Origin: Cercis canadensis
Lineage: Eukaryota; Streptophyta; Magnoliopsida; Fabales; Fabaceae
DNA: 64,000 nucleotides
Direction: 5' to 3'
Assembly (NCBI GenBank): GCA_003255065.1
Contig: QAOA01002889.1
Coordinates: 186,001 to 250,000 of the forward strand
Part shown: piece after piece, positions 13,168-24,411 of the stretch
How positions within the stretch are numbered: position 1 is the first letter of the stretch
Layout of the letters: each line of letters begins with the position of its first letter
The notes under the pieces: generated by a model
The model's database searches: none
What the model saw: the letters and a program-made list of their open reading frames with translations, nothing else
What the model was told of the DNA's origin: nothing
Position numbers and translations under genes: made by a program

Positions 13168-14593
13168 CATAATCACATACGAAGATGGATGGCATATTGA
13201 GAAAGATATTTCATCAAACAAGGGTATATGTGATCGTAAAGTGTATCCATTGTTTTTAAAATTTGATGCGCTTATTCTACATGTTAATTACTGATGAGAG
13301 GTTGGCGGTTGAAGAGGAGACATCCGAGGAGTCTGAAGACAAAGAGGAGACATTAATTTGAGGAGATCATTTGCCCTATTTGTTTGCTCGTTCTTGGTGG
13401 TAATGAAGAAGGAATATTATTGTGTGAAGCTCATTATTATGAGGATTAGGGTTTTGGGTGTAGCTTTTGTGAGTTGATTAACTATTAATCTCCTCTAGAC
13501 TTCTATTAGAAAAGGCAGCGGAGAAACTCCTAAAGTCTGCTTCTACTAGTAGTTCTTTTGTGAATTCGTTCTTTTTAACAAATCAATAAGATTATGATTT
13601 TCTTCATTCCATATACTTTGATAGTTCTTAATATTATCTTCAAAAGCCTTGTATTAGCAAAACGCAGAACTAACATAATCTGCAGAGAGCACATCACATA
13701 GGAAAGGAGGAACTGTAGGAAAGAATTCCTCCCCACCCTTTACATCTCTTGAAGCCTAGGCTGCACACACATGCGTGTCGAAGTGTTACAATATTCCTTG
13801 CTATCTTGCAGCGGCACACGAATACTCAATAGAAGCACATGAATGAGCAATTAAAATCACAGAACATCTAGCAGTGGCACTATAGAAGAAATACTCCATG
13901 CAAGGAGAGCTTCCTTTCTCCAGAAATACTCCTCCCTTGCTATCCTGCAATCACTTGGGTTTTCACTTCAGGCCCAAACAGGCATTTACTTATTCTTCTT
14001 CTTCGTTTTTTTGTTTGTTTGTGAAACAACTTATTCATTCTGTGTATCTATGCCTTTACGATCATTTCATTTTTCTTTTGGCCTTATCCTTGAGTAGTGA
14101 GCTCTTCCTGTTCCAGAATACAATCATGTCTTTTGAATATTTGTAAATATATGAAGTTTAGTTCTGAAATGGTCTTACAAAACAAACTAACAAAATTAAT
14201 GATTTGTGTGTCTAGTGGTATATCATCTGGTTATAAGAACCAAAGCCTTTGATGTGAAGGGTTCTAAATATCCCTCCATGTGCCCCTTCTTCTTTCATAG
14301 TGTATTACACTCTTATGTAACAAAAAATTAATTTTGTGTTTACATATTTTTGGACATAACTAAGATATGTATAAATTCAGAGATTATTTACATATACTAT
14401 GAAAAATTGCAAATATAGAACAACAATGATAAACCTTACCACTAATGAATTGACAATATCATGGGTATACCACCAAAATCACAAAGCTATAGCATCAAAT
14501 ATATATAGAGTCATCACAAAAGAAAAAATCATTGAAAAAATATTACCCACTATCCGATTGTTTTTCGGTAATCTCATTCTTCTAAAGCATCAA
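13168..14593. other. Spacer left of the MIR395 array
   Basis: No supported gene. Around 14205-14285 there is a faint tRNA-like or SINE-like block (TAGTGGTATATC followed later by GGTTCTAAAT), too decayed to call. The rest is AT-rich. Confidence 0.45.
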
Positions 14594-14687
14594 GTGCCAC
14601 CAGGAGTTCCCCCAAACACTTCAATACTACTAGGTACAGTAATCACTTTGATGTAATGAAGTGTTCAAGGGAACTCTGGGGGGCACC
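14594..14687 (-). ncRNA. MIR395: MIR395 precursor, locus 1
   Basis: Foldback on the minus strand. The mature arm is at 14604-14624 and reads TGAAGTGTTTGGGGGAACTC after a first base T. The opposite arm (about 14656-14687, minus sense AGAGTTCCCTTGAACACTTC) pairs with it nearly throughout, and the stem continues through GTGCC/GGCAC. The mature strand lies on the 3' arm, as is normal for miR395. miR395 guides cleavage of ATP sulfurylase and SULTR2;1 transcripts under sulfur shortage (family knowledge). A TATA box and a conserved motif lie upstream on the same strand. It is divergent to locus 2, about 1 kb away. Confidence 0.95.
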
Positions 14688-14767
14688 TGAAATATATGTA
14701 TGCTTTCTTAACTGGCTCAATCATACTTGTTTAGCTTCTTGGTTACTAACCATAAGCTAACCTGCTA

Positions 14768-14837
14768 TATTTATAGGAATTTTCTTATGTGTTATGTGGC
14801 AGAGAAAAATCAGAGACTAGAGAAATGAACCTGGACG
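14768..14837 (-). promoter_or_regulatory. Promoter elements of MIR395 locus 1
   Basis: On the minus strand a TATAAATA box (14768-14775) lies about 80 nt before the hairpin. At 14826-14837 the minus strand reads CGTCCAGGTTCA followed by TTTC; AGGTTCATT is a match to the first half of the UPE-box as I remember it. The same motif recurs before every full MIR395 locus here. Confidence 0.7.
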
Positions 14838-15510
14838 GATCTATAGTCTAGATAAAGAGTAAGACCGAAGGAATCTTTCTGTCAGAGCAATATCCCAGTA
14901 TGCCTTTTCCTCAATCATTTTCAGCTATCCTTTGACATAAACAGAATCATATAATCTTTGTTGCTCTAGAATCTGACTCATGCAAATTGTGGTCACAGAA
15001 AGGATGTCCAAAATCCCTTATGTAAGGTCTCACTGCAACTAGAAGATGTTGATCCAATATAGGTTTAATTCTGGGCCATGGTTTCTTTACCATTCATCCA
15101 ATTTCGGTATAATTTGAAAGAATCGCTATATTTAGAAGCATTAGTTTTCCAATATGTAACCTCAAATTAAGTTAGACCCGAAAAGTATATTGCTAGTTAT
15201 ATAGTAAGTGGCTTCACCCAAGTTTAAGAGGAAAAAAAAAGTTTGAGATTACTTAAATTTCATATTGCCATTTGTATGTAGTTGTAAGTTGTGGTTGCAA
15301 GAATTATACTAAGAACATTACTCGACCGGAAAGTGGTCCTAGAAGAATGACCTTAAAGCTAATAAAAGCGAGTTCGAAGATTTGATAAAGGTTGAAGGTG
15401 ATGGATCAGTACTGCAGATCAAATGCAGAAAAGCTAAGGAGATCTCAATATCTCATGGCCACCCACCTTAGTGTACATTATTCTTTTTCCATAATCTCTC
15501 CCATGATCAT

Positions 15511-15630
15511 GACCAGATTCAACTGGGATAGCTTGTATACGTGGACTTGCTGAATGTCAAAGGGATTCTCCAATGGTCCAACCCAAAGGCCACCCTATTG
15601 TTCATGAAGTTGTAGACTTTGCTATAAATA
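15511..15630 (+). promoter_or_regulatory. Promoter elements of MIR395 locus 2
   Basis: GACCAGATTCAAC at 15511-15523 and TATAAATA at 15623-15630, about 60 nt before the hairpin. The motif has the same orientation relative to the gene as in the other loci. The segment resembles that of locus 7 (both carry TGGCCAC followed by CACCT and then GACCAGATTCAAC). Confidence 0.7.
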
Positions 15631-15690
15631 GAATGTTTTGTTGTGCAATTCTTCAACACTGGAGCATAAAAGAAACACAGAGTGAGTTAG

Positions 15691-15782
15691 GTCAGCTGTC
15701 TCCTAGAGTTTCTCTGAGCACTTCAGGGGGGCTCTCTGCTATCCTACTGAAGTGTTTGGGGGAACTCTTGGTGCCATCTGAC
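15691..15782 (+). ncRNA. MIR395: MIR395 precursor, locus 2
   Basis: Plus-strand foldback with the mature arm at 15747-15767, identical to the canonical miR395 sequence (C followed by TGAAGTGTTTGGGGGAACTC). The 5' arm CTAGAGTTTCTCTGAGCACT (from about 15703) pairs with it, and the stem base GTCAG pairs with CTGAC. The loop is short, giving a compact precursor of about 92 nt. Locus 1 lies upstream on the other strand, so both may be served by the shared spacer. Confidence 0.96.
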
Positions 15783-18700
15783 TCTGTATTATTAATTACA
15801 AGCTAAGGTTAAGTAAGTAATCTCCAGTCGTTAGTATATTTATGTCTCTTGCATTAATTGTACTGGTCTTCCAACTGATTTTGAATCTTCTTTGGGTACA
15901 TATATAACAGTATGGCATTTTGGCTAAAACGTATGAATTTATGGTTTAAACTAATAATTTTTTCAAATTAATTACCCAAAACTCTTACTATCAGTCCACA
16001 CTTAGTGGTTTATAAATTTTTTAAATGACAATGTGAAGCAGCTTGTGTTTGAGTTTTATTAATTAAGATAGTCCTTACTGTCTTGGCTTCCCAGTTTTCA
16101 CTGGCAAAGAAGAGCTCATACTCTAAGGTTTTCAATGTTGCAAGATTTATGGTGAAGAAAATAATGTTACAAGATTGATAATTGGATTAGTTTAAAAACT
16201 TGTATTGGCTTTTTCACCGCATGCTGCTTTCTTTTAACTTGCTTTTGAGGTAGCAATTTGATTAAGTGTAATATTTTTTAAACCAAAACAAACTCGTAGA
16301 GTTAACTAGACATTTTTAATTTCAAAAATGATTGAGTCAAAATATTAAAAATAAAAATTAGAAATATTGCAAGAGGTTTACTTTTAGTTAATCAAATATT
16401 CAGTTTAAAAATAATAAAACAACCGGAATCCCTTGAAGGATAATGGTTTGCCCATCTGTACTCCATGCTAGTTCCCAAATGTTTGGAGAAGAATCTGGAA
16501 GGTAAATCAGACAAATAAAGGGCAACTCCTTAAAATTGTAAACTCTAAAGTGTGCCTCCTAGAGCGAAGTTAAATTGACGTGGACTGAGTCACAGATGAT
16601 TTCATGAATCAGGCCGAGCATAATAAGGTCCAGAAGAAAATAGAGTCGTTAGGTCATAATTGCCTTGTTTTAGTTACAAGAGCATAACTTTTAGCTTGGG
16701 TGGAGTTACAAGGCTTATTACTTGTCGTTTCGAAACTCGTTCAGAGACTGATGACGTGGAAACCTGCGTTTACCCGATTGAGGTCATTTCTGGGCCCAAA
16801 ACCCTTCAAAACATTAGTTTTGGGGCAATTTTATAATTTACTTTAGTTTTGGGTTTCTGTTTAATTTTGTTTTTAATATTTAGGGTTTGCTTTCATACTT
16901 AAGCTTGGTGTTAACGTTAGGGGCGGCATTCAATAAAATTATTCAATTTTTTTTGAGGTTTATATGGTTTGTGTGTGAGATTTCTCTTTGATTATTTTTT
17001 TGCTGCGTCATAAATACTGGTAATTTTGTTGGAGAAATATAATCTTTTTCAATCTTTTCTTCTTCTTAATGTGTTTTTGATCAAATGAAGAAACTGTTGC
17101 ATTGAAATTAACAATAGGAAAAATTTTAAGCACAGAATTTATAATAACCATATCAGGAGCAGAGTTAAAAAATTTGGCTGGGGCAGAGGTTAAAAGTTAT
17201 AGTACAATTTTAGTAGCTTTTCTTTTAATGTAACTGAGCATGTACTTAAAATATTTCATTTTATCACAAAACTTGAGTGTGGGCTTTAAGTGAGTTATAT
17301 AATTCAAAATCACCAAAAGAAAAATAATTTTCAAAGATCAAAACTCCAATAGATGGAAGAAAATAGAGAGAGAGAAGTATAAAAGAAGGAATGATAAAGA
17401 AGTGAAATGGAAAAAAAAAAAAAATCTTTAATAAGAACATTTTCTTTACATTTAAATTTGATCAGAACTACTTGTTGATATAGATTGGCGGAAATTAATA
17501 ATTTTTTGATATTATAAATATGACAACCTCAATTTAAAACGTAATGATCAGTCATATTAATTATTACATATAACCCTATAATTTATCATACAAAAATATT
17601 ATTGTAATTACAACACTTTCTTAACTTGATTTACGAGTCATAGAGAATGAGAGGTTTTAGTAATTAATTAACTTAAAAATTATATTCTCTTATCAATTTG
17701 TGGTCCAAAATATGTAAATATATGTTACTAGTTAACTTAGATTGATCTACATTATAACTAGAAGGAGGCCAATAAACTACGCACATAGAGATTGAAAGTG
17801 GAGTTTATCTCTCTATACTCTCAAGTCTCAACTTATTATTCTCTTCATTTACATCTTTTTCTATTCCAACTATATATAGGTTTCGGGCATATTTTGTAAG
17901 GGGACCATATATATATATATTATTAGCTGGGGAATGTATAAATTTTTCATATATATGTAAGCTGAAATTTCAGGACCCCTGGGGCAGGGCTCTCCCTAGT
18001 TCCCTCCCTCTGCCCTTGGACCATATCCTTGTGGTAATTAAAGTTCCACATCTATAAGATGAAATAGATATTTATATAGATAGAAATAAAAAAGACACAA
18101 ACTATATATGTGGTCAAATTTAGTAATTCCCATTATACGTATATTTAGACAAAAATAATACATTTTGAACACTTGACATTAAAATATACATAAAACACCT
18201 AAAAATGATATGCTATGAGTAACAAAATTAGGTCAATGTTGATATTCATTATCAATGTATATCATTTAAAATACATAGGATACCTCACAACTATAGTGAT
18301 ATTCATTCATATTTCCTAACAGAATATAGCTTGCCACATTGAAGTGAGAGAGAGCAATCACCTATGACTTGCCCCTGTCGATTTTATCCTTGTCACTCCT
18401 CAAGTCCCCAACTCAGTTTCCTTAACACTTAATTACCTCCTGAATTGGATATGATTTTTGGCCCCTCAGAATTTTCTCAGCTATGCCACTTCCTAAGATC
18501 AATTAGACTACCTGGTTTGTGAACAAAGAAATGGAGATTTTAACTTTAACTTGTGAATGTTATGCTATTGAAATTCTTTAGATGTAAAACAAATTGGTTA
18601 GATGCGGAAATGATTTATTCGAAATTGATTTTCGCAGATTTGGAAGAAGCACATGCACCACATGCAGGTGTGTTTGGATCTGATAATTGACTTCTGCAGA

Positions 18701-20225
18701 AAGAGTTTATATATGAGGAAAGAATTAATTTTGAAAAGAGTTTGTAAAGAAAAAATTAATTTTTGAAGAAGTGAGACATGACAGCCCCAAGATACTCAGG
18801 GTTTTCTTGAACAGTGAAGAAGAGTTATTAATTGATATATCAACTTCTTTCAATAAGAAAAGTATGATATAATAAAATTTACTTACATATCTTTCACAGT
18901 ATTTTCATAAATTTGATATTCGATATGATACTGTTATTNGACAGCCCCAAGGTACTCAGGGTTTTCTTGAACAGTGAAGAAGAGTTATTAATTGATATAT
19001 CAACTTCTTTCAATAAGAAAAGTATGATATAATAAAATTTACTTACATATCTTTCACAGTATTTTCATAAATTTGATATTCGATATGATACTGTTATTTG
19101 TCATGTGTGTAACTATTCTCAGAAAATTGGTCCAATATATAGTCGTGTTGGAAATTTTTTTTTTTGGAAGAATAGTGGTGTTGGATTCTTATATTGTTAA
19201 TTAATAACAAAAGAATATTATTTTTATTTTTTTCTGTGATAAAAAAAAACTACAGATATCATTCTGTGCAGTATAGAAAATTAAATAAGATGGAAAATCT
19301 TAATAATTCATCGATCAACCTTATACTTGAAGCTGGAATAAATTCAATTACATCTGGATATTATAAATGGCGCCTCTTGCTTCGGTTGTGCAAAGCTACC
19401 ATCAGTAATAAGCAAAATGATAAATTACCCTTATGTATTTTATTTGGGCGAGTGACTAGGTATATGTAAAAATCCAAGCCATATAACTTTACTCTAAGCT
19501 CTAGTAATAAAAAGCATGTTATTACATCAATGAAGTTCTTCTGGTTGTTCACACATTTATGAATGCGTGCAAAGTTTGGAACAGTCCAATCATATAAAGG
19601 AAAATGCTTTGTATAGCACGGATAATAATCACTTGAGTATTGCCTAGATCCTTGTAGAGTATATCAGCTCCATGTTTTGAACTGGTGGAGATCATCAAAA
19701 CAAGTCATCCAATGGTACAACTATATTCCTGGGCAAAATTACTCCTGGCTGTGTACTGTGTAGCACAAGTAGATGCCAAGCTCAAATGCCAGAAAAGAAA
19801 AGAAAAAAGACTTTGATGACACTTAAGCAACTGTCTAATCTTAGAAGAGGACCTTCAATCATCAAATTTTGGATGTTAGTAGTATAATATTACTATGCAT
19901 TGGATTCCAATCTTTCTATTGCATCAACAAATAAGAGTCATGCGCTTCTGCCAAGTTGAGCTCTCAAAGGAATAAATAACTAGAGTAAAATCGAAGAGAA
20001 AGTCTAATTGTATACTAGTTAATTGCACAAAACATTAGTGCATAACATTTAAGTTGTCAGATTTAAGTTTCAATAAGGTCTTATTTAAATATAAAGACAT
20101 ATGTAAACATGCAGCGAAATAGTATATATTTAGATGAACTCAAAATAAAAACCCTAGGCATTTATATACCACCACCAACCAGTAGTATATATTATCACTA
20201 CCACCAACCAAGCAGATATTATCAA
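15783..20225. other. Spacer between MIR395 loci 2 and 3
   Basis: No supported gene in about 4.4 kb. 16.5-17.07 kb is less AT-rich and has a TTGGTGTTAACG...GGGGCGGCATTC stretch and a GGGCCCAAAACCC block, possibly an old LTR fragment, but without paired ends. 18780-19098 is an assembly duplication. The short open frames near 19.2-19.5 kb have no family motif. Confidence 0.45.
18780..19098. repeat. Direct duplication around a single N (assembly artefact)
   Basis: 18780-18938 and 18940-19098 (159 bp each) are the same sequence with about one mismatch (GATACT versus GGTACT), separated by one N at 18939. Probably unmerged overlapping contig ends. Confidence 0.85.
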
Positions 20226-20315
20226 ATGCAACCAGGGGTTCCCCCAAACACTTCAGAGGGAATTATTTGAAGCTCTCTCCCCGTTGAAGTGTTCGAGGGA
20301 ACTCTAGGTGACACC
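20226..20315 (-). ncRNA. MIR395: MIR395 precursor, locus 3
   Basis: Minus-strand foldback. The mature arm at 20236-20256 begins CTGAAGTGTTTGGGGGAAC and ends CC, so base 20 is C instead of T. The opposite arm (minus sense CTAGAGTTCCCTCGAACACT) pairs well, and outer stem bases are also complementary. It is the left member of a divergent pair with locus 4 and is closely similar to locus 5, which has the same base-20 change; the two are duplicates. Confidence 0.94.
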
Positions 20316-20397
20316 TGATGTGCCTTCTCTTTTTTTTTTTTTTTTGGGCTTCTGTTGCGCTGAGTTTTTTGGTTTAAGCGGCTACTAGTTTACTTCA

Positions 20398-20495
20398 CTA
20401 TTTATAATGAGTTGTGTGTTTGGATTCAGCTGCAAATGTTGCTTCTGTTCAAGGGAGAGTAGAATGCAAAAGCTGTAAGCAAGTGAACCTGGACG
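20398..20495 (-). promoter_or_regulatory. Promoter elements of MIR395 locus 3
   Basis: Minus-strand TATAAATAG box (20398-20406), about 83 nt before the hairpin. CGTCCAGGTTCA on the minus strand lies at 20484-20495. A further block, CTATCCCTTTCAGCTTTT on the plus strand at 20599-20616, recurs at similar distance before loci 5 and 8. Confidence 0.7.
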
Positions 20496-20835
20496 CAACA
20501 TTGGTCTATAGGGAATAGAAGATGAGAATATTTGTCATGACAGCCTATTTCGAGTGGCCACATGCTATTCTGCCACCATGTTTTTTCTCTGTCCAACGCT
20601 ATCCCTTTCAGCTTTTCCGAAAAGCGGAATCTAGTGCGTGAAAGTGTGTGAACTGAACTTTGATGTGATGCAGGTGCAAGTAGAATGTTCTCGGCTCCTG
20701 AGAAGCCAAGTAGGCAATTTTTCCACCCTTAACTATTTTCTTCCCTTCTTGTAGTCCTAATTAAGCAATTTGCTCAATGTCGTTATTAGGAGCTAGCAAT
20801 TTTACTTTTGTAATTCAATTAAAGAATTAATCAAG

Positions 20836-21338
20836 AACATGTTTGGTGAAGTTATAAGAATGAGATGAAAATCAAAGAATTAGCATCAACAAGATATTCT
20901 AACAAAATAATATGTCTCTAAATACATTTTTATATTAAGAACTCACGCTCCAAAGGTCAACTCTTAGTGTACTAGCAAAAATATGCTACATTTACCGCTA
21001 GTTCATACACACATTTATGAATGGCTCAAGTTTTATGTCTTAGTACCATCTACTCTCAAGCCTCAAATATCCCAAGTAGAACTTGGNAACATGTTTGGTG
21101 AAGTTATAAGAATGAGATGAAAATCAAAGAATTAACATCGACAAGATATTCTAACAAAATAATATGTCTCTAAATACACTTTTATATTAAGAACTCACGC
21201 TCCAAAGGTCAACTCTTAGTGTACTAGCAAAAATATGCTATATTTACCGCTAGTTCATACACACATTTATGAATGGCTCAAGTTTTATGTCTTAGTACCA
21301 TCTACTCTCAAGCCTCAAATATCCCAAGTAGAACTTGG
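20836..21338. repeat. Direct duplication around a single N (assembly artefact)
   Basis: 20836-21086 and 21088-21338 (251 bp each) are the same sequence with about four substitutions, separated by one N at 21087. The mismatches suggest two haplotypes whose contig ends were not merged. The duplication lengthens the locus 3 to locus 4 spacer artificially. Confidence 0.85.
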
Positions 21339-21846
21339 GTATAACAAATTAACAATGGAGATATTGCAAATTAGAAGACATTATATGAGCATTTAGTTGA
21401 ACTACTTAAGACTGTGAGCTTTAACTTGAGTGATTGTAGCCCATACTCTTAGATATAAGATGAATTAGAGGCCGCAGGATCTAACATCTACATGACGCTT
21501 CCATGACTTTTTTCTTTCTTCATAAAAGTTCTCTCTCGTATTACCAAGAAAGAACTAGACTACTTAATTAGGGCGTCAAATACACTATAAGTTAATTTGT
21601 AGACACCTATTTGTGGTTATGAAATTTGGAAGGAGAAAAGTTTAATATGCAAAATATCTAAAAGGTGGAAGAGTGTAAACTTGAATGTGAGCTATTATTC
21701 GTATCTACGTATGAAAATGACTGAAAGGGAATATTGAGAACAGATATGTTATCTTTTGATGGTTTGAGCAACAAGCCTTGTCCTCTATCACACACTGCAT
21801 TATATGGGTCTCTCTCCCCTTCGTCTGAGCAAAGACCCTCATTCCT

Positions 21847-21946
21847 GACCAGGTTCAGAGTTATAAACACTCAAAAACAAAGATTTCTTCTTGTCCACAA
21901 AAATTCTCTTTTTTTCTTGAGGTATGAAATTCTCTACTATAAATAG
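21847..21946 (+). promoter_or_regulatory. Promoter elements of MIR395 locus 4
   Basis: GACCAGGTTCA at 21847-21857, then TATAAATAG at 21938-21946, about 48 nt before the hairpin. The block is homologous to that of locus 6 at 32738-32853. Confidence 0.7.
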
Positions 21947-21993
21947 AGCACTTGCTGTGCATTCCTACTCAAGAAACTAGTCAACATGAATTA

Positions 21994-22114
21994 GTTGTTG
22001 GGTGTCTCTTGGAGTTCCTCTGAACGCTTCATATGGGGCTACTTCTAATACCCAATTGAAATGATAGTCCTTCTTCATGTGAAGTGTTTGGGGGAACTCC
22101 TGGGGCCAACCAAC
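21994..22114 (+). ncRNA. MIR395: MIR395 precursor, locus 4
   Basis: Plus-strand foldback. The mature arm at 22079-22099 is G followed by TGAAGTGTTTGGGGGAACTC, so base 1 differs from the canonical C. The 5' arm TTGGAGTTCCTCTGAACGCT (from about 22010) pairs with it, and the base GTTGTTGG pairs with CCAACCAAC. The loop is longer than in locus 2. A decayed FBD exon follows about 670 bp downstream on the other strand, the same arrangement as at loci 6 and 33.3-33.7 kb. Confidence 0.94.
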
Positions 22115-22784
22115 ATTAAAATAGCAAATATGAACTAAATTATAATCTAACCACTATTTACATTTCATTGATTTGCATAAAGGTGAACCACACACAAATC
22201 ACAGCTATGTATGTATTTTCTTTATCACGCTATCTGTATATATGCCTTCAATTCATTCCCTTGATCACATTCTGTTTTTTCTACACATTTTTTTTTATCT
22301 GTCTGCCTAATGTTCGATGAGAAGAGTAATGTCAATTACATAATACTTAAATGCACAAATCTATTTTTATAGGTAAGTCTATCTGAGTTCAAGTGGCTGG
22401 ACCTGCATGCAAATTCTTTCTTTAGTAATCATATATATATATATGCACAATCCTTAATTTCACAATAATTTATTAGCTGTACAGTTGTAGAATCTGAGTT
22501 CAAATTATCCCATTTGAGTTTTTTAACTCTGATTTAACTATATGGTAGTTTTTGTACATTTGTGGAGTAAAAGATTGTTGAAGTATCGTTTCTCTTTTCT
22601 TTTAAATTCAAATGGAGACATTTATACAATTACGCAGGTTTGTGTATCTAAGATTTGTGCAATTATCATTGCTCTTGATGAGAACTATAGTGGTTTAAAT
22701 TAACCAGATTCGTACGTGGCTAATATATATTGAGATGCTCAGAAACCATCTACCTACAAATTTAGGTTCATCTCTCACAACACA

Positions 22785-23025
22785 AGTTTCAGAAATATGC
22801 CATTTTACCGCTCCCAATATAAACTATTTTGTCATCTTTTCAAGTGCAGTTGCATTCTTTGGAAGATACATTGCCATTTCAATCTCACTCATCAGGTAAT
22901 TGTAAATGCTGGTTATGACTGGTAACCTCTTGATGATGATTATGTGGGCATCTAAGCCAGAAAATTCCTGTTAAATCTTCATCAACAGGAGCATATATAT
23001 GTCCTTAGCTGCAAAGTACATCAGT
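22785..23025 (-). pseudogene. Decayed FBD exon 3 of the first F-box copy
   Basis: Clear nucleotide similarity to the last exon (33341-33658) of the intact F-box gene, for example CAAGTGCAGTTGCATTCTT, GATGATTATGTGGGCA and CCTTAGCTGCAA in the same order. Small insertions and deletions destroy the reading frame. The matching exons 1 and 2 of this copy lie 6 kb to the right at 28994-30012, so the gene was split by inserted DNA. Confidence 0.8.
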
Positions 23026-23104
23026 ATATTTTACAACAAACAAGAATGTTAAAGATTTGTACCTAGCAACTTAAACCTATTTGGTGAACTGGTTCTTTGA
23101 CATG

Positions 23105-24115
23105 ATATTATAATCTTTATAACTCTGATTGGAACTTAACTGCGTCCGTTCTTCATTCTAACTGTGTTCTGTAGATATTATCATTTTCAGATAAGATTAT
23201 CCAACCTCAGCGGAGAAGGTGATTTTGCAGGATCTTTCAGTACAAGGATATTTTGAGGTAAAAACTCAGAGAACGAAAAATATGCTGACTTGTATTGCAG
23301 CCAGCCTTTTTAACTCATCTTTTTTTGGGTGACTATAATAGATACCGAAGAAGCTTTTGTCATATAATCAGAGTCTGGTATATCAAATTTCTTTAACTTT
23401 TGGCACTACGGTTGTTTTGGTTGGTATATATTTGTGGATCTCAGGTTATGAACTGGTGTTCTTGGCTATTATCTTGTAATGCCCTAAAAATTGTTTAATC
23501 ATATGTCATTAAAATTTGACAAAGTCTTTTCAGATTGAACTTAAATTCTGTTATGTTACAAGTAGAGGACTTTTGTGAATGTATGTAATATTCTGCACCG
23601 GATGTGAAAGTATAGAAAGGTTATGGAGGCATAGTTTGATACTAGACCTGAAGAATATGTTGGACAATAGATTGTGCTTCTCGAGCATTTGGAAGCATTT
23701 AAAGTGAGCTCGCATTGCCTATTAGCTGAGTACGGCCAAGCACGGTAATGTCTAATGCTATGTTTGAGAGTTTGAAGGGGATAGAATGGAATGGATCAAA
23801 ATGAGAAGGGACGGAATGGAATTGATTCCCTTTTCACTCCATGAATTCCTCTTGCTTAAAAATCTTCCAAATAATGAAATGTTATTTTTCGCTCTTCTAT
23901 TTCATCCATCTAAACATAGCATAAGGAGTAACATACCACTGAAAATATTGGTGTTAAAAGAAAACTGAATTTTGAATTTGAGAGGATCATGTGTGCTTAA
24001 TCATACGATATTACATCAAATCTGAACTTTGATCAGAATTTCAAGTCCTAGTAGGTTTAATCCCTTCTTAGGTAGAAGCATCTCGCCCATAGCTTGCTCT
24101 TGCCCTCTTGTAGAT
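23105..24115 (+). repeat. Left arm of a 1-kb inverted repeat
   Basis: About 1 kb that reappears inverted at about 39885-40885, with good similarity throughout. Shared marks are GATAAGATTATCCAACCTCAG, the MITE at 23756-23921, and ATTCTGATCAAAGTTCAGAT (the last written as in the other arm). The edges are approximate. No protein family is recognisable; the arm may be a fragment of an unidentified element. Confidence 0.75.
23756..23921. mobile_element. MITE with TAA target duplication (PIF/Harbinger-like)
   Basis: 166-bp element with terminal inverted repeats TGCTATGTTT...AAACATAGCA, flanked by TAA on both sides (23753-23755 and 23922-23924). A 3-bp TWA duplication is typical of PIF/Harbinger MITEs. 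The interior has GGAATGGAATGGA-like runs. The second copy is at 40069-40235 within the other repeat arm, so it was inserted before the 1-kb segment was duplicated. Confidence 0.75.
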
Positions 24116-24129
24116 ACTCAGTCTTTTGG

Positions 24130-24411
24130 TCAATTGCATTCAGGTCTATTTAGCCAAAGGCTCACATCATCAAAATCTTGTATATGTTTACCATATCCCT
24201 TAACCCTTATCTATAAATAGCCTCTAGTAATAGATATACGGATTTTTGCTTCTCTTAACATTTATTACACTCTTTAGCTCAGACCGTACTAACTTAAGTT
24301 TCAGAGCTCGGGTACCACTACCCGACTCTTAGTTCATTTGTTACTGTACATTTAGTACACTCTCAACCCGACCTTGTCCATCTTCCGACCTTCTGCTCAG
24401 ATAAGGCATTG
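24130..24411 (+). mobile_element. Possible solo LTR or LTR fragment
   Basis: Sequence with LTR character: a TATAAATAG box (about 24211-24220) followed by a CTAACTTAAGTTTCAGAGCT stretch of the kind seen in the 3' part of many plant Ty3/gypsy LTRs. It abuts the first recognisable exon of the MAPKKK5-like pseudogene and marks where that gene loses its 5' part. The outer ends and target duplication are not clear, so the limits are approximate. Confidence 0.4.

Noticed and set aside
14205-14285. tRNA-like A-box and B-box words
   Set aside because: The B-box is poor and a cloverleaf could not be drawn. At best an old SINE or tRNA relic.
16540-17070. LTR-like sequence between MIR395 loci 2 and 3
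   Set aside because: No paired ends, target duplication or coding remains were found, so only noted as possible in the spacer.
18780-19098. Apparent tandem duplication as a biological repeat
   Set aside because: It is centred on a lone N like three others in the window, so an assembly overlap is more likely.
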